This document shows, piece after piece, positions 1 to 9,534 of a stretch of DNA of 64,000 bases. The DNA is from Candidatus Dechloromonas phosphorivorans (lineage in GTDB: Bacteria; Pseudomonadota; Gammaproteobacteria; Burkholderiales; Rhodocyclaceae). Each line of letters starts with the position of its first letter. Within the stretch, counting starts at the first letter, position 1. Made by a program: the position numbers and the translations under genes. The notes beneath the pieces were generated by a model that saw only the letters and a program-made list of their open reading frames with translations, had not been told where the DNA came from and made no database searches. Where the stretch lies: NCBI GenBank assembly GCA_016714975.1, contig JADKBR010000019.1:1-64000 (forward strand), written 5' to 3'.

Positions 1-174
1 CTTTCCTCTTCCTGCGCTTCGCCTACCGGACGACGCTGGCCAGCGAGTCCCCATTCCGAAGACCGCGCCCTACATCAGATACGTCAAGTCGGCCTACCAG
101 TCCAGATGTAGATTGCGTGCAGCTGATCCACCCTCGCCACCGGCGGCATGCCGCGTGAGTCAGTTGACCCCCAG

Positions 175-1794
175 GCTGGCTTAGATAGTCATAGCCGCCC
201 AGGTAGTCGATGATCCGATCCGTCACCCGCTTGTTTTCGAAGACGCGGGTCGCCAGCGGGGAGACAGACCCGGTCGTGCGAGACGAAGACCAGCGTGCCG
301 GAAATTTCTCAGCCCGGTATTCCAGCGATTCGATCGATTCCATGTCGAGGTGGTTGGTCAGCTCGTCCATGATCAGCACGTTCGAATGGAGGAGCATCAG
401 CTTGCCGAGCAGCATGCCCCCTGCTCGCCGCAAAATCACGCTGACCGGCCTAGCAGCCTCGTCGCCCGAGAGCAACAGACGCCCCAGCGTGCCGCGGATC
501 AGCGTCTCGACATCGCCGCCCTCGTAACCACCAGCGCGAGCAGCAACCCGAAATCCACTCCGTAAAGACTGACTTCGGACTTGAACAGCGCCGAGGCTGA
601 TCCTGCGAGTGGTAACCAGGTTTGGCCTTCTCCCGCCCACCTAGTCGTCCCGAACTGCGGCTGCGGCTCGCCCATCAGGAGGCGCAGCAGCGTCGTCTTG
701 CCGACCCCGTTCTCACCGATGATCGCCACCTTTCGCCGGCGTTGATCGTGAAGCCGAGATTGTTGAAGATCTTGCGCGGCGCTCCCTCGTAGGCCCGAAG
801 GAGATTTTTCGACCTCGACCGCCTGGCGAGTGCAACTTGTCCCTTCGTAGTCGAAGCGTATCAACGGATACTGGCGGGACGACGGCTTGACGTCCTCCAG
901 CCCCAGCTTGTCGATCAACGGGGCGGCTCGTCGCCTGCTTGGCCTTGGAGGCGTTGGCCGAGAAAAGCGGCGGACGAAAGGTCTGCAGTTCGGCGATGCG
1001 TTCCTTGGCCTTCGCATTGGCACTCGACTGACGTTCGCGCCTGGGTCATTTCAACTTCCATGAAGTCGTCGTAATTGCCCGGGTACACTAACCAATCTTG
1101 CCATGGTCGGGGTCGGCCATGTGGGTGCAGACCTGGTTCAGAAGTGGCGGTCGTGCGAGATGATGATCATCGTCGACTCGCGATTGTTCAGGATATCCTC
1201 CAGCCAGCGGATCGTGTTGATGTCGAAGGGTTATTGGTCGTCGTCGAGCAGCAGGATGTCGGATTCGCAAACAGCGCCTGACGCGCAGCAGGACGCGCAG
1301 CTTCCAGCCCGGAGCAACTTCGCGCATCGGACCGTTGTGCTGGTCGATCGGAATGCCGACCCCATCAGGAGTTCGCCGGCGCGTGACTCAGCAGTATAGC
1401 CGTCGTATTCGGCGAACTTGGCTACCGAGAAGCTCGGCGGCGTGGCAATCTCGTCTTCGGACGCCTCCGGGTTGGCGTAGATTGCATCCTTCTCGCTCAT
1501 GCACGCCCACATTTGCTCGTGGCCCATCAGGACGACGTCCAGAACGCGCGCGCGTCCTCGTAAAGCGAAGAACTGGTCCTGGCGCAGATAGGCCATGCGC
1601 TCGTGCTTCTCCGTCAGACGTTGCCCGCCGACGGCTCCAGCGCGCCGCACAGGATCTTCTTGAGAGGTCGACTTGCCCGCCCGTTGGCGCCGATCAGTCC
1701 GCCCAGCGACCCAGCCCTCACCGAGCTTGACATTGACGTTCTCGAACGGGGGTTTGACCCCGAACTGCATGGTGATGTTGGCGGCGACAAGCAC
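175..1794 (-). pseudogene. ybiT: ABC-F family ATPase, YbiT-like, broken by several frameshifts
   Basis: Fragments in different minus-strand frames line up in order with the E. coli YbiT protein, a ribosome-associated ABC-F ATPase with two nucleotide-binding domains. The N-terminus (MLVAANITMQFG, from 1794), the LRQDQF segment, the EVAPGWKLRVLL region (near 1320), the CTHMAD segment, the second Walker A (GENGVGKTT, near 720) and the second Walker B region (LIMDELTNHLDMES, near 370) are all recognisable. No single frame spans the gene. The second ABC signature is scrambled and the usual Pro in DEPTNHLD is Leu, so base substitutions accompany the indels. The end near 175 is estimated from homology. 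It is either a decayed gene or low-quality sequence. Bases 1-174 beyond it contain nothing I recognise. Confidence 0.8.
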
Positions 1795-1939
1795 GGCGAT
1801 TCCGATCTGCTGGATGGAAGTGGGCGCGCGAAGGGCCGAATTTTACCTGCTCATAGGGTTGACCGTGAATGGACCCCCGTATTTGTCCTCGCGGTGTAAC
1901 ATTCACGCCACAATTCGCCTCGCAGGCACCGACACAGGC

Positions 1940-3229
1940 ATGGGCGGTTCCGCACCTGACCACCGCCCTCCAGGGCGCTGCTCGAACTTTGAGCGTCGCT
2001 TCCTCGACAGCAGCACACAGATCGAGCACTGGCTCGCGGGCGAGTGGCAGGAACACACGCCACCCCTTCTATTCGTCCTGCGACCTGCGTAATTCCGGAT
2101 TCAAACTGGCGCCGGTGGACACCAACCTCTCCCCGGCGGTTTCAACAATCTAAATACGGTCTTTCTGCCGTTGTGCGTACAGGCGGCATGGTTGCCATCG
2201 GAAGGTCTGCCCGGATGCCCGCAATCTGCTGATCCCGGAAAACCACACAAGAAACCAGTTTTACCTGCAGAATGTCGCGCAACTAGTCGCCATCCTGCGC
2301 CAGACGGGACTGAACATCCGTCGCGGCTCACTGCTGCCGAGGTCGACATTCAACGCGGATCGAACTCGCAAACGGCGAGACCCTGCTTTGAGCCTAGTCC
2401 GCACACAATACCCTGCCTCGGGCTCGATGGCTTTGACCCCTGCGCCATCTTGCTGAACAATGACCTGTCGGCAGGGGATCCCGACCATCTTGGAGAACCT
2501 GGAAGAGCAGTTCGTCCTGCCACCTCCATGCTGGCTGGGCCATCCGTCGGAAGTCCAATCATTTCGCTGCTTACGACCAAATCGCCACCAAATTCGCCCG
2601 GGATATCGGCATCGACCCCTGGCGTATAAATCCGGCTTTTCCGTCTGCCGCAGCGTCAATTTTCACGAACGGCAGGGAAGAATGTCTTGCCGCTAACGTC
2701 GCTGCAGTGCTCCGAAATCGTCAGCGAAAAGTACAAGGAATACGAGATCGACGAGACGCCCTACGTCGTCGTCAAGGCGGCAGATGCCGGTACTTACGGG
2801 ATGGGGATCATGACCGTGCGCAGTGCCGACAGAGGTCATTGCGCTGAACCGCAAACAGCGCAACAAGATGAGTGTCGGCAAGGAAGGCCTGGAGGTTAGC
2901 GAGGTGATCGTGCAGGGAAGTGAGTGCACACCTTCGAGACGTTGCACGACGCTGTTGCCGAGCCGGTTATCTACATGATCGATCGTTATGTTGTTGGTGG
3001 CTTCTATCGTGTGCATACCGGGCGCGGCAAGGACGGGAACCTGAACGCGCCGGGCATGCACTTCCGAGCCACTCGCCTTCGAAACCGGCTGCAACCTGCC
3101 CGATTACGGCTGCAACAACCCGGATGCCCTACCAACCGCTTCTACGCCTATGGCGTGGTTGGCCGCCTCGCCTGCCCAGCCGCGGCTCTCGAACTCGAAC
3201 ACACCTCCACCGATGTCGGTAGCAAGTGA
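1940..3229 (+). pseudogene. gshA: glutamate-cysteine ligase, betaproteobacterial type, frameshifted
   Basis: GshA makes gamma-glutamylcysteine, the first step of glutathione synthesis. Pieces of the roughly 430-residue betaproteobacterial GshA family follow one another in changing frames: VPHLTTALQG near 1950, GFKLAPVDTNL near 2105, LIPENHTRNQFYLQNVAQL near 2235, FDPCAILLNNDLSAG near 2435, GIPTILENLEEQF near 2475, a KYKEYEIDETPYVVVK segment near 2735, ADAGTYGMGIMTV near 2785, and YMIDRYVVGGFYRVHT near 2975. The final frame ends at 3229. At least six indels are needed to restore one reading frame. The start at 1940 is approximate because the first codons are also disturbed. gshB follows after 4 bases, as expected for a glutathione operon. 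Confidence 0.82.
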
Positions 3230-3233
3230 GAAG

Positions 3234-4233
3234 ATGGTGAGTTTGCAACCTGCAGAGGCCGCCGCCCGCCCGCTGAACCTTGCCTTTGTCCTTGATCCGC
3301 TCCCGGGCCTGAAGGCCTACAAGGGACTCGTCGATCGCCACGATGCGTGCCGCCGCAACCCGCGGCCACGCGGTGTTCGCCATCGACTGCGCAACCCCTC
3401 GGCTGGCGTCGGCCTGAATCCGCAGGGCCAGGCGGCGTCTTCGGCACGGCAGTGCACCGCACATGCAGTCGGACAATCACGACTGGTTCCGCGAGATCGG
3501 CCGCGACCGGATACCGCTCACCGATTTCGACGCCGTCGTGATGCGCAGGGATCCACCTCTTGACAACGAGTACCTGACCGCGACCTGGCTGCTCGAACGC
3601 GCCGAGGCGGCCGGTGTCCGCGTCTTCAACCGGCCGCGCGCGTTGCGCGACCATTTCGAGAAAGTGGCGATCGCCGAATTCCCTCAATTTGCGCCGGCGA
3701 CACTAATCTCCCGCGACGTCGAGCAGTTGCAGCAGTTCATCGACGAACATACGGACGTGATCCTCAAGCCACTCGACGGCATGGGTGGCAGCCAGATATT
3801 CCGTCCGGCACGCCGACCCGAACCGCAACGTGATCATCGAGACGCTGACCCGCGAGGCGCCCGGACCATCATGGCCCAGCGCTATCTCCGGAAATCGTCG
3901 CTGGCGACAAGCGCATCCTGATCATCGCCGGCCAGCCGGTACCGTACTGTCTGGCACGCATCCCCAAGGCCGGGAGACGCGGGAAACCTCGCTGTCGGCG
4001 GTACCGGCGTCGCGCAGGCGCTGACGGCACGTGACCGCGAGATCGCCGAAACCATCGGCCCGATCCTGTTCGATCGCGGTCTGCTGCTGGTCGGCATCGA
4101 CGTCATCGGCAGCCACCTCACCGGAAATCAACGTCACCAGCCCGACCTGCATGGTCGAAATCCGGCAGCAGACCGGGCCGACTCGGCGGCGACCTTCATC
4201 GCTGCGCTCGAGCGGGAATGCGCCATTTCCTGA
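3234..4233 (+). pseudogene. gshB: glutathione synthase, frameshifted
   Basis: GshB adds glycine to gamma-glutamylcysteine using ATP. The N-terminal LAFVLDPLPGLKAYK segment is in one frame (near 3275). A long intact block from about 3463 to 3800 carries DFDAVVMRRDPPLDNEYLTATWLLE and the ATP-grasp segment VILKPLDGMGGSQIF. Later pieces (ILIIAGQPVPYCLARIPK near 3915; LLLVGIDVIGSHLTEINVTSPT near 4080) lie in other frames, and the coding sequence runs out at 4233. The length fits the usual 310-320 residues once the indels are repaired. The gene starts 4 bases after gshA and overlaps the start of apbE, so the three probably form one transcription unit. Confidence 0.83.
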
Positions 4234-5249
4234 TTCTCGCCTGCGCGCTGCTCGTGGTCGCCTGCGGCCGCACACCCTTGCAGGAACAACAGGCTTACGT
4301 CTTCGGCACGCGGGTCGAGGTACCTCGTTGTCGCGCCGACCATGAACGAGGGCGCGCGCCATCGCCGGTGTTCTGCGCGAGTTCGACGGGCTGCACTGCG
4401 CGCCTATCACGCCTGGCAGGATTCCGGGAGCTGACCGCCCTGAATGAGGCGATCATTTCCGGTCGACCGCACCACGCCGGTCCGGAACTGGCCGAATTGG
4501 TCCGCGAAGCCCAGGCATTGTCGCAACAGAGCGAGCACCTGTTCGATCCGGCATCGGCCAGTTGGTGAGGCTGTGGGGCTTCCACGCCGACGAATTCAAG
4601 GCCGAGCTTCCGCCAGCAGCCGATATCGATGCCTGGGTGGCAGCAAGGCCGAGCATCGCCGACATCACCGTCGCCGGACGGACGATCAGCAGTCGCAACC
4701 CCGGGTCGCCCTCGACTTTGGCGGCTACCTGAAAGGCGTCGCACCGACCGGGCCGCCAACATCCTGCGCAGCCAGGGTATCGACAATGCACTGATCAACA
4801 TCGGTGGCAACGTCATGGCGCTTGGCAGCAAACAAGGCCGGAATGGCGGGTCGGCATCCAGCACCGCGCCAGCGCCCGGCCTGATCGCCACGGTCGAACT
4901 CGCTGGCGGCGAAGCGATCGGCACATCTGGCGACTATCAGCGCTTTTCGAGGTGGACGGCAAGCGCTACCCGCACCTGCTTGACCCGCGAACGGGCTATC
5001 CGGTCGCCGACACCGCAAGCGGTCACCGTGCTGATTCCAACCGGCGCCAAGGTTGGAACATTTTCGGATGCCACCTCCAAGCTACTCTTCATCGCCGGCC
5101 CCGACGGCTGGCGTGAAATGGCGAAGAAGATGGGAATCGGTCTCGTTTTGCGCGTTGAACCGCGACGGGCAGGTATTTGCCACCGAGGCGATGAACCAGC
5201 GGCTGAATTCGCCGGGAAGCGGCCGGCCATCACTATCGTGCCAAGATAA
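4218..5249 (+). pseudogene. apbE: FAD:protein FMN transferase (ApbE lipoprotein), frameshifted
   Basis: ApbE attaches FMN covalently to periplasmic or membrane flavoproteins such as Na+-NQR and Rnf subunits. The N-terminus is a lipoprotein signal ending LVVAC followed by YVFGTRVEV, the start of ApbE proteins. Later fragments include ALDFGGYLKG (near 4715), LINIGGNVMALG (near 4795), AIGTSGDYQRF (near 4920), a RYPHLLDPRTGYPV segment (near 4970) and a short C-terminal tail ending at 5249, all in shifting frames. The GGNV and DPRTGYP motifs are the nucleotide-binding and metal-binding signatures of the family. No Rnf or Nqr gene lies in this window. Confidence 0.8.
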
Positions 5250-5380
5250 CAGACCCGGGACCAGCCTCGATGCAGGTCCGGTATTGCCTTCATTTTGACG
5301 TGCGTACTCTTACGACGCGCAGTAAACTTCATTTCGCGTTCATTCAAGAAACTCGGCGATGCCTGCACCCTTCGGCTCCA

Positions 5381-6899
5381 ATGCTAACCATTCGTAACCT
5401 CCTCCCCGGCGATGTCGATTCAGCCATTGCCCTGCAGAGCAGCGTCTATCCCACGATTCCGCCTTTCCGCGAGGACCAGTTCGCAAACCTCCTGCAAATT
5501 TTCCCACGTGGCCAGTTCGCCGCGGTACCGGACGAACGACTAGTCGGGATCGCCATTTCGCTGGTCATCGTCTGGGAACGTTGCAGCTTGCACCACACCT
5601 GGGCGAGCATCACCAATGACGGTAATTTCGACACCCACAATGCTGATTTCGGCCACACGCTGTATGGCGCGGAAGTTTGCGTCAGCCCCGACGAGCGCGG
5701 CCACGGCATCGGCCACGCGCTTTACGAGGCACGCCGCAACCTGTGCCGAGCAATGAACCTCAAGCGCATCATCGCTGGCGGTCGCTTGTCCGGCTACGCC
5801 CGGCATGCAACCAAATTGACGCCGGGAGATTACGCCAAACGAGTGATCTGGGGCGAACTATACGATCCGGTACTGCGTTTCCAGCTCGACGAAGGTTTCG
5901 ATTACTGCGGCATCCTGCCGGATATTTGCCGACAGACGAGGAATCGTTAGGCAACGCCAGCCTGATCGTCTGGCTCAACCGGGATTATGATCCGTCGCGG
6001 CCCACAGCTGCCAGGAAAGGATTTCCCCATGAAGGTTCGGATCGCTTCCATCCAGTACCAGTTACGCCATATCGAGGACTGGGACGGTTTTGCCCGACAG
6101 GTCGATTTCGTCCTCAACGCCGCCGCCGACTACTACCCGCAGTTCGTCCTGCTACCCGAGCTGTTCACCCACTCAACTGCTGTCCTTCATGGACAACGAC
6201 GATGTGCCCAGTGCCGTGCGGGGTTGTCCGAATATACGACGCCTGCCATTGAGCTGCTCCGCGCGCATGCCGTGCGTCATGGCTACTACCTGATCGGCGG
6301 CACCACCCGAACATCCGCGACGGGCAACTGCTCAACACCGCCTTCCTGTTCTACCGGGCGGTGCCGTGCATCTTCAGGACAAGATTCACCGCACACGCTG
6401 GGAGAAGGAGAAGTGGAACAGCGATCATGGCGACGTGCTCAACGTCTTCCAGACCCCGCACGGCAGGATCGCCATCCTGATCTGCTACGACATCGAATTC
6501 CCGGAACTGGCGCGACGCGCCGCCGAGGAAGGCGCCGAAATAGTCTTCGTGCCCTCATGCACCGACGACCGCCAGGGCTTCCTGCGCGTCCGCTACTGTT
6601 GCCACGCCCGCGCCATCGAGAATCAGATCTATGTCGCGATGACCAGCACCGTGGGCAATCTGCCGGTCGCCGGCCTGCGTCTGCACTATGGCCAGGCGTC
6701 GATCATCACGCCTTCGGACTTTCACTTCGCGCGTGACGGGATCGCCGCCGAAGGCGTCATCAACGAGGAACAGATCGTCGTCGCCGATGTGGACCTGGCC
6801 TTACTCCACGAAAACCGGCTCAAGGGGACGACGATTCCGTTGCTCGACAAGCGCCACGAGTTCTACAGCAATCGGCCTGTCATCGTCGTCGCCGACTGA
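5381..6899 (+). pseudogene. GNAT acetyltransferase / carbon-nitrogen hydrolase fusion, frameshifted
   Basis: The protein joins an N-terminal GNAT acyltransferase (about residues 1-200, with the acetyl-CoA loop around ERGHGIGHALYEARR) to a C-terminal nitrilase-family amidohydrolase, a known fusion of about 510 residues. Three frames are used: 5381-5950, then the linker GYLPTDEESLGNASLIVW in a second frame, then KVRIASIQYQLRHIEDW in a third. The nitrilase triad is present: Glu in LLPELFT, Lys in DKIHRT and Cys in LICYDIEFPE. The stretch from 6366 to the stop is intact. The substrate is unknown. The start ATG at 5381 was chosen because it begins the GNAT fold (MLTIRNLLPGD). The total span is not a multiple of three, so at least one net indel is certain. 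Confidence 0.85.
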
Positions 6900-7448
6900 T
6901 TCCCCGGCACGTCCATGAAACGCCGACATCCATTCAGGAGCGAGCGCTCGCTTACTCGGGGCCCTTGAATCGACAATCACCGTTACTGGCCCGTCATTCA
7001 CCAGACTGACGTGCATGTCGGCGCCGAACACTCCGGTTGCCACCGGCTTGCCGAGCTCCTGAGCCAGTTTCGCGACAAATCGCTGGAACATCGGCTGCGA
7101 AACGTCGCCGCGCGCCGCCCTGTGCCATGACGGCCGGTTGCCCTTCTTCACCGATGCGTACAGCGTGAACTGCGACACCGCAAGAATCTCTCCGCCGACT
7201 TCCTGAACACTGCGGTTCATCACCCCCGCATCATCGCCGAACAAGCGCATCCTGACGATCTTCCCGACCATCCAGTCGACATCGCCGTCACCGTCTGTGT
7301 CCTCGAAACCGACGAGCACCAGCAAGCCACGGCCAATTCTTGCGGAATTATGGCCGTCGACCGCTCCCCGAAGGCGAAGGGGCCCATGGCTCATGTCCTC
7401 CTGGAGGACAACAGAGGCCTCGCGAACCCGTTGCAGGACGACACGCAT
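6801..7448 (-). CDS. dtd: D-aminoacyl-tRNA deacylase
   Basis: Dtd hydrolyses D-amino acids mischarged on tRNA. The catalytic SQFTL motif and the cross-subunit Gly-cisPro motif (NDGPVT) are both present. Two things are odd. First, about 15 extra residues (around 15-30) sit between EASV and VDG, where family members go straight on; the extra DNA carries a 17-bp palindrome at 7394-7410. Second, the normal end (DSR plus a few residues) is read through, adding about 55 unrelated residues that run antisense into the preceding nitrilase gene. One extra base in the G/C run at 6958-6963 would give DSRGPE and a stop at 6952, so the true end is probably 6952. It lies at the edge of the frameshift-rich 5' region. 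Confidence 0.9.
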   Translation of the reverse strand: MRVVLQRVREASVVLQEDMSHGPLRLRGAVDGHNSARIGRGLLVLVGFEDTDGDGDVDWMVGKIVRMRLFGDDAGVMNRSVQEVGGEILAVSQFTLYASVKKGNRPSWHRAARGDVSQPMFQRFVAKLAQELGKPVATGVFGADMHVSLVNDGPVTVIVDSRAPSKRALAPEWMSAFHGRAGESVGDDDDRPIAVELVALVEQRNRRPLEPVFVE

Positions 7449-7585
7449 GCTTCATCTCCTGAGATGGAACCAAGAAAAGGCCCCGCGAAACCACCGGGAG
7501 TTGGCCACCAGCTCCGACGCCTTGATGCACGCCGCCTCGACGATCGTCGGCACGACGTTGACCGCGCGCCAGGCCAACGGTCAGC

Positions 7586-8350
7586 TCACTGCCTCAACTG
7601 CGCCAGGGCGGCCTGCAGCGGCTCCACCGAGACATGCAGGAGGCCACCGAACGGGGAATCCATCTCGAGAATCAGGAATATCGCGCACGCCATCGACAAT
7701 GCGCACAGGATCGTGACCCCAAGAACCGTCCGGTTAGGTGCTCCGATCACGTTCCATCCAGCCGCGATCCCCGCCAGCCACAAGAGCATGACGACGAGCA
7801 ACGGGACGGTGATAGCACTGCCTGCGCTCGCCATCGCAAGATAACGGAACTGCTCCAGTTGCTCGACCTGCTGCGCTGCCTTGTCGACAGTGCCCGTCAA
7901 CGCCGGATCGCTTGCACTGATCCTGGCCAGCGCATGCTGGACATCCACGGTGACACTGCCGCCGGAACGATCGACCTGCGGCATGTGCGAAAGTGGCTCC
8001 TGGCCACCGCTCATGCGCGCAACCTGAGCAGAAACCAGTTGAAGCACTTTATTCCTGATCGGGTCGGCCGGCGGGCCAAGCCTCCGGAGATTGCCGTCCA
8101 ATTGCAGTATCTGGACCGCCACATTGCGGATCAGCTCACCCTTGGCATCGAAGGAAGACTTCGCCGAAGAGACCAGCAACCCTATGACGAGCGCCGCCAG
8201 CGTCGCCAGGAAACCGATGCCCATCTTGATCGTGTCGGTCGTGCTGGAATCCAGGTGATGGCCCGGCAGGCGGGCGCGGATCAGCCTCCCGGCAAACCCG
8301 CCCGCGACAACGACAAGAAAAGTGATGATTGAAACATTGAGCGGGCTAAT
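7586..8350 (-). CDS. DUF4239 (bestrophin-like) membrane protein with an apparent ATT start
   Basis: This is a 254-residue predicted inner-membrane protein of the DUF4239 / bestrophin-like family. An N-terminal hydrophobic segment (SIITFLVVVAGGFAG) is followed by IGFLATLAALVIGLLVSSAKSSFD and two helices near the C-terminus (VPLLVVMLLWLAGIAAGW; LGVTILCALSMACAIFLIL). A start at the internal ATG (8224) would remove the first helix and the conserved MSPL..SIITF opening. The matching opening begins at an ATT codon at 8350, in frame, with AAAGGAG at normal spacing upstream. It is therefore annotated with an ATT start, although a single base error (ATG read as ATT) would look the same. Function is unknown. 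Confidence 0.8.
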   Translation of the reverse strand: MSPLNVSIITFLVVVAGGFAGRLIRARLPGHHLDSSTTDTIKMGIGFLATLAALVIGLLVSSAKSSFDAKGELIRNVAVQILQLDGNLRRLGPPADPIRNKVLQLVSAQVARMSGGQEPLSHMPQVDRSGGSVTVDVQHALARISASDPALTGTVDKAAQQVEQLEQFRYLAMASAGSAITVPLLVVMLLWLAGIAAGWNVIGAPNRTVLGVTILCALSMACAIFLILEMDSPFGGLLHVSVEPLQAALAQLRQ

Positions 8351-8440
8351 GGCTCACTCCTTTCCCGGCAATGGAAGTGGACTCATCCCGCCCAACGCTG
8401 ACCCCTGGCCATCCGGCCCGGTGGCCGCCTGTACAGGAAA

Positions 8441-8749
8441 TCAGCGGCGCCCAGCACGGTCTACGGGGCCGCCACGATTCCCGGCTTCGACACCTACGCC
8501 TGGCGCACCGGCTCCTGCACCAGCCCGGTGATCATCGACACCCACCCTCGGCGCATCGACACCCACCCGAGGCTCTTCAACCCCGACGTGCGGCGTCACG
8601 GCGCGCGCTCGTGCCGCCTCGGCGCCGGCTGGCGCGCGCTCGACGCAACCCTTCGGCACACCGACGTCCTTGCAATAGACAACCGCACTCGCCGGCGACG
8701 CCAGGAACGAGAGTGCAACAACTGCGATGGTGGTAGTCAAGCGAATCAT
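8441..8749 (-). CDS. small exported protein with GVGV repeats
   Basis: This 102-residue protein has a clear signal peptide (MIRLTTTIAVVALSFLASPASA). It continues with VVYCKDVGVPKGCVERAP, a Cys-containing motif shared by many small betaproteobacterial periplasmic proteins of unknown role. The rest is low-complexity sequence with repeated GVGVDAPR / GVGVEEPR units and an Arg-rich end. Two cysteines in the CKDVGVPKGC segment could form a disulfide. No function can be assigned. It is the last gene of a long minus-strand series of exported proteins. Confidence 0.6.
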   Translation of the reverse strand: MIRLTTTIAVVALSFLASPASAVVYCKDVGVPKGCVERAPAGAEAARARAVTPHVGVEEPRVGVDAPRVGVDDHRAGAGAGAPGVGVEAGNRGGPVDRAGRR

Positions 8750-8858
8750 CGTCTTCTCCAGAGGTGGCTTACCGGACCATTATGGTCCAGGCTCAGCGGT
8801 GAGTGAAGGAATATACAAGGCCGAACGAATGCACTTTTTGGTGTTAACCACCCGCCGC

Positions 8859-9534
8859 CTACGGCGTTGGCACCACACGGTAATAGACGCCGTTGGCGCC
8901 ATACATCGGCTTGAACCAGGTGTTGCCAACGATGTAGTACGTGCCACCCGCGACGTTCGCGGGCGTTGCCCCAGGCGGCAGCACCGCGTAGTTGACGCCC
9001 ATCGCGTAGCCCACTGGAGCGCTGGCGGCGCCTGCAGCAACGCCGGCAGCGTAGGCATTCGATGTCGCCGCCGTATTGGCCGAAGCCACGGCGGGCTCCG
9101 GCCGCCACACCGACCACCGCGCCAGCGGCCGCGGCGCAACCGTAGCAGCCCGCCGCATAGGCTGGTACCGCGACCGGTGGATGATAGATCGGTTGTGCCG
9201 GATAGGCCGGCGGCCGGTAGGCGGTCGTGCCGCCCGGATAGGTGTGCGCGGCGCCGTAGCCGGCAGCGCCGTACGTAGTGCCACCGTAGGTATTGGTATG
9301 TTCGGTGCCCCCCCCCCAGGCGTGGGCGGTACTACCACCGTAGGCGTTGGTGTGCTCGCTGCCCTCGCCATAGCTGTGTTCCGAACTGCCGCCGTAGGCG
9401 TTGGTATGTTCGGTGGAGCCAGGGCTATGCTCCGTTGAACCGCCGAAGCGGTTGGCGCTGGCCCACGCCATGGCCTGCGACGAGCACAGGGCGCCAGCCA
9501 GCAGGAGTGACATTCCGACAAGTGACTTATTCAT
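8859..9534 (-). pseudogene. exported His/Gly/Thr repeat protein, single-base frameshift
   Basis: The signal peptide (MNKSLVGMSLLLAGALCSSQAMA) is followed by about 45 residues of imperfect repeats of the type EHTNAYGGS, rich in His, Gly, Ser and Thr. A Tyr/Pro/Ala-rich section and a small C-terminal domain (GGTYYIVGNTWFKPMYGANGVYYRVV) follow. The two halves are in different frames. Near 9090 a run of three C/G bases carries one extra base; removing it joins VGVAAGA directly to AVASANTAATS and gives about 224 residues. A 10-base G tract lies in the repeat region but is in frame. The start overlaps the end of the DUF2092 gene by 8 bases, so they are probably co-translated. The histidines could bind metal, but this is speculation. 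Confidence 0.65.
9308..9317 (-). repeat. homopolymer of 10 G (coding strand) inside the repeat protein
   Basis: Ten consecutive C on the plus strand give ten G on the coding strand, encoding part of AWGGGTEH. The flanking repeat units are in the same frame, so the tract is currently in frame. Long G tracts inside genes of surface or exported proteins can slip during replication and switch expression. Confidence 0.75.

Noticed and set aside
1..7000. Gene decay typical of an obligate symbiont
   Set aside because: The rest of the window is dense, intact and GC-rich with free-living functions; damage is confined to one end and isolated sites.
9260..9440. CRISPR-like array in the repeat region of the His-repeat gene
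   Set aside because: The repeats are short, imperfect and coding in a continuous frame; there are no unique spacers of constant length.
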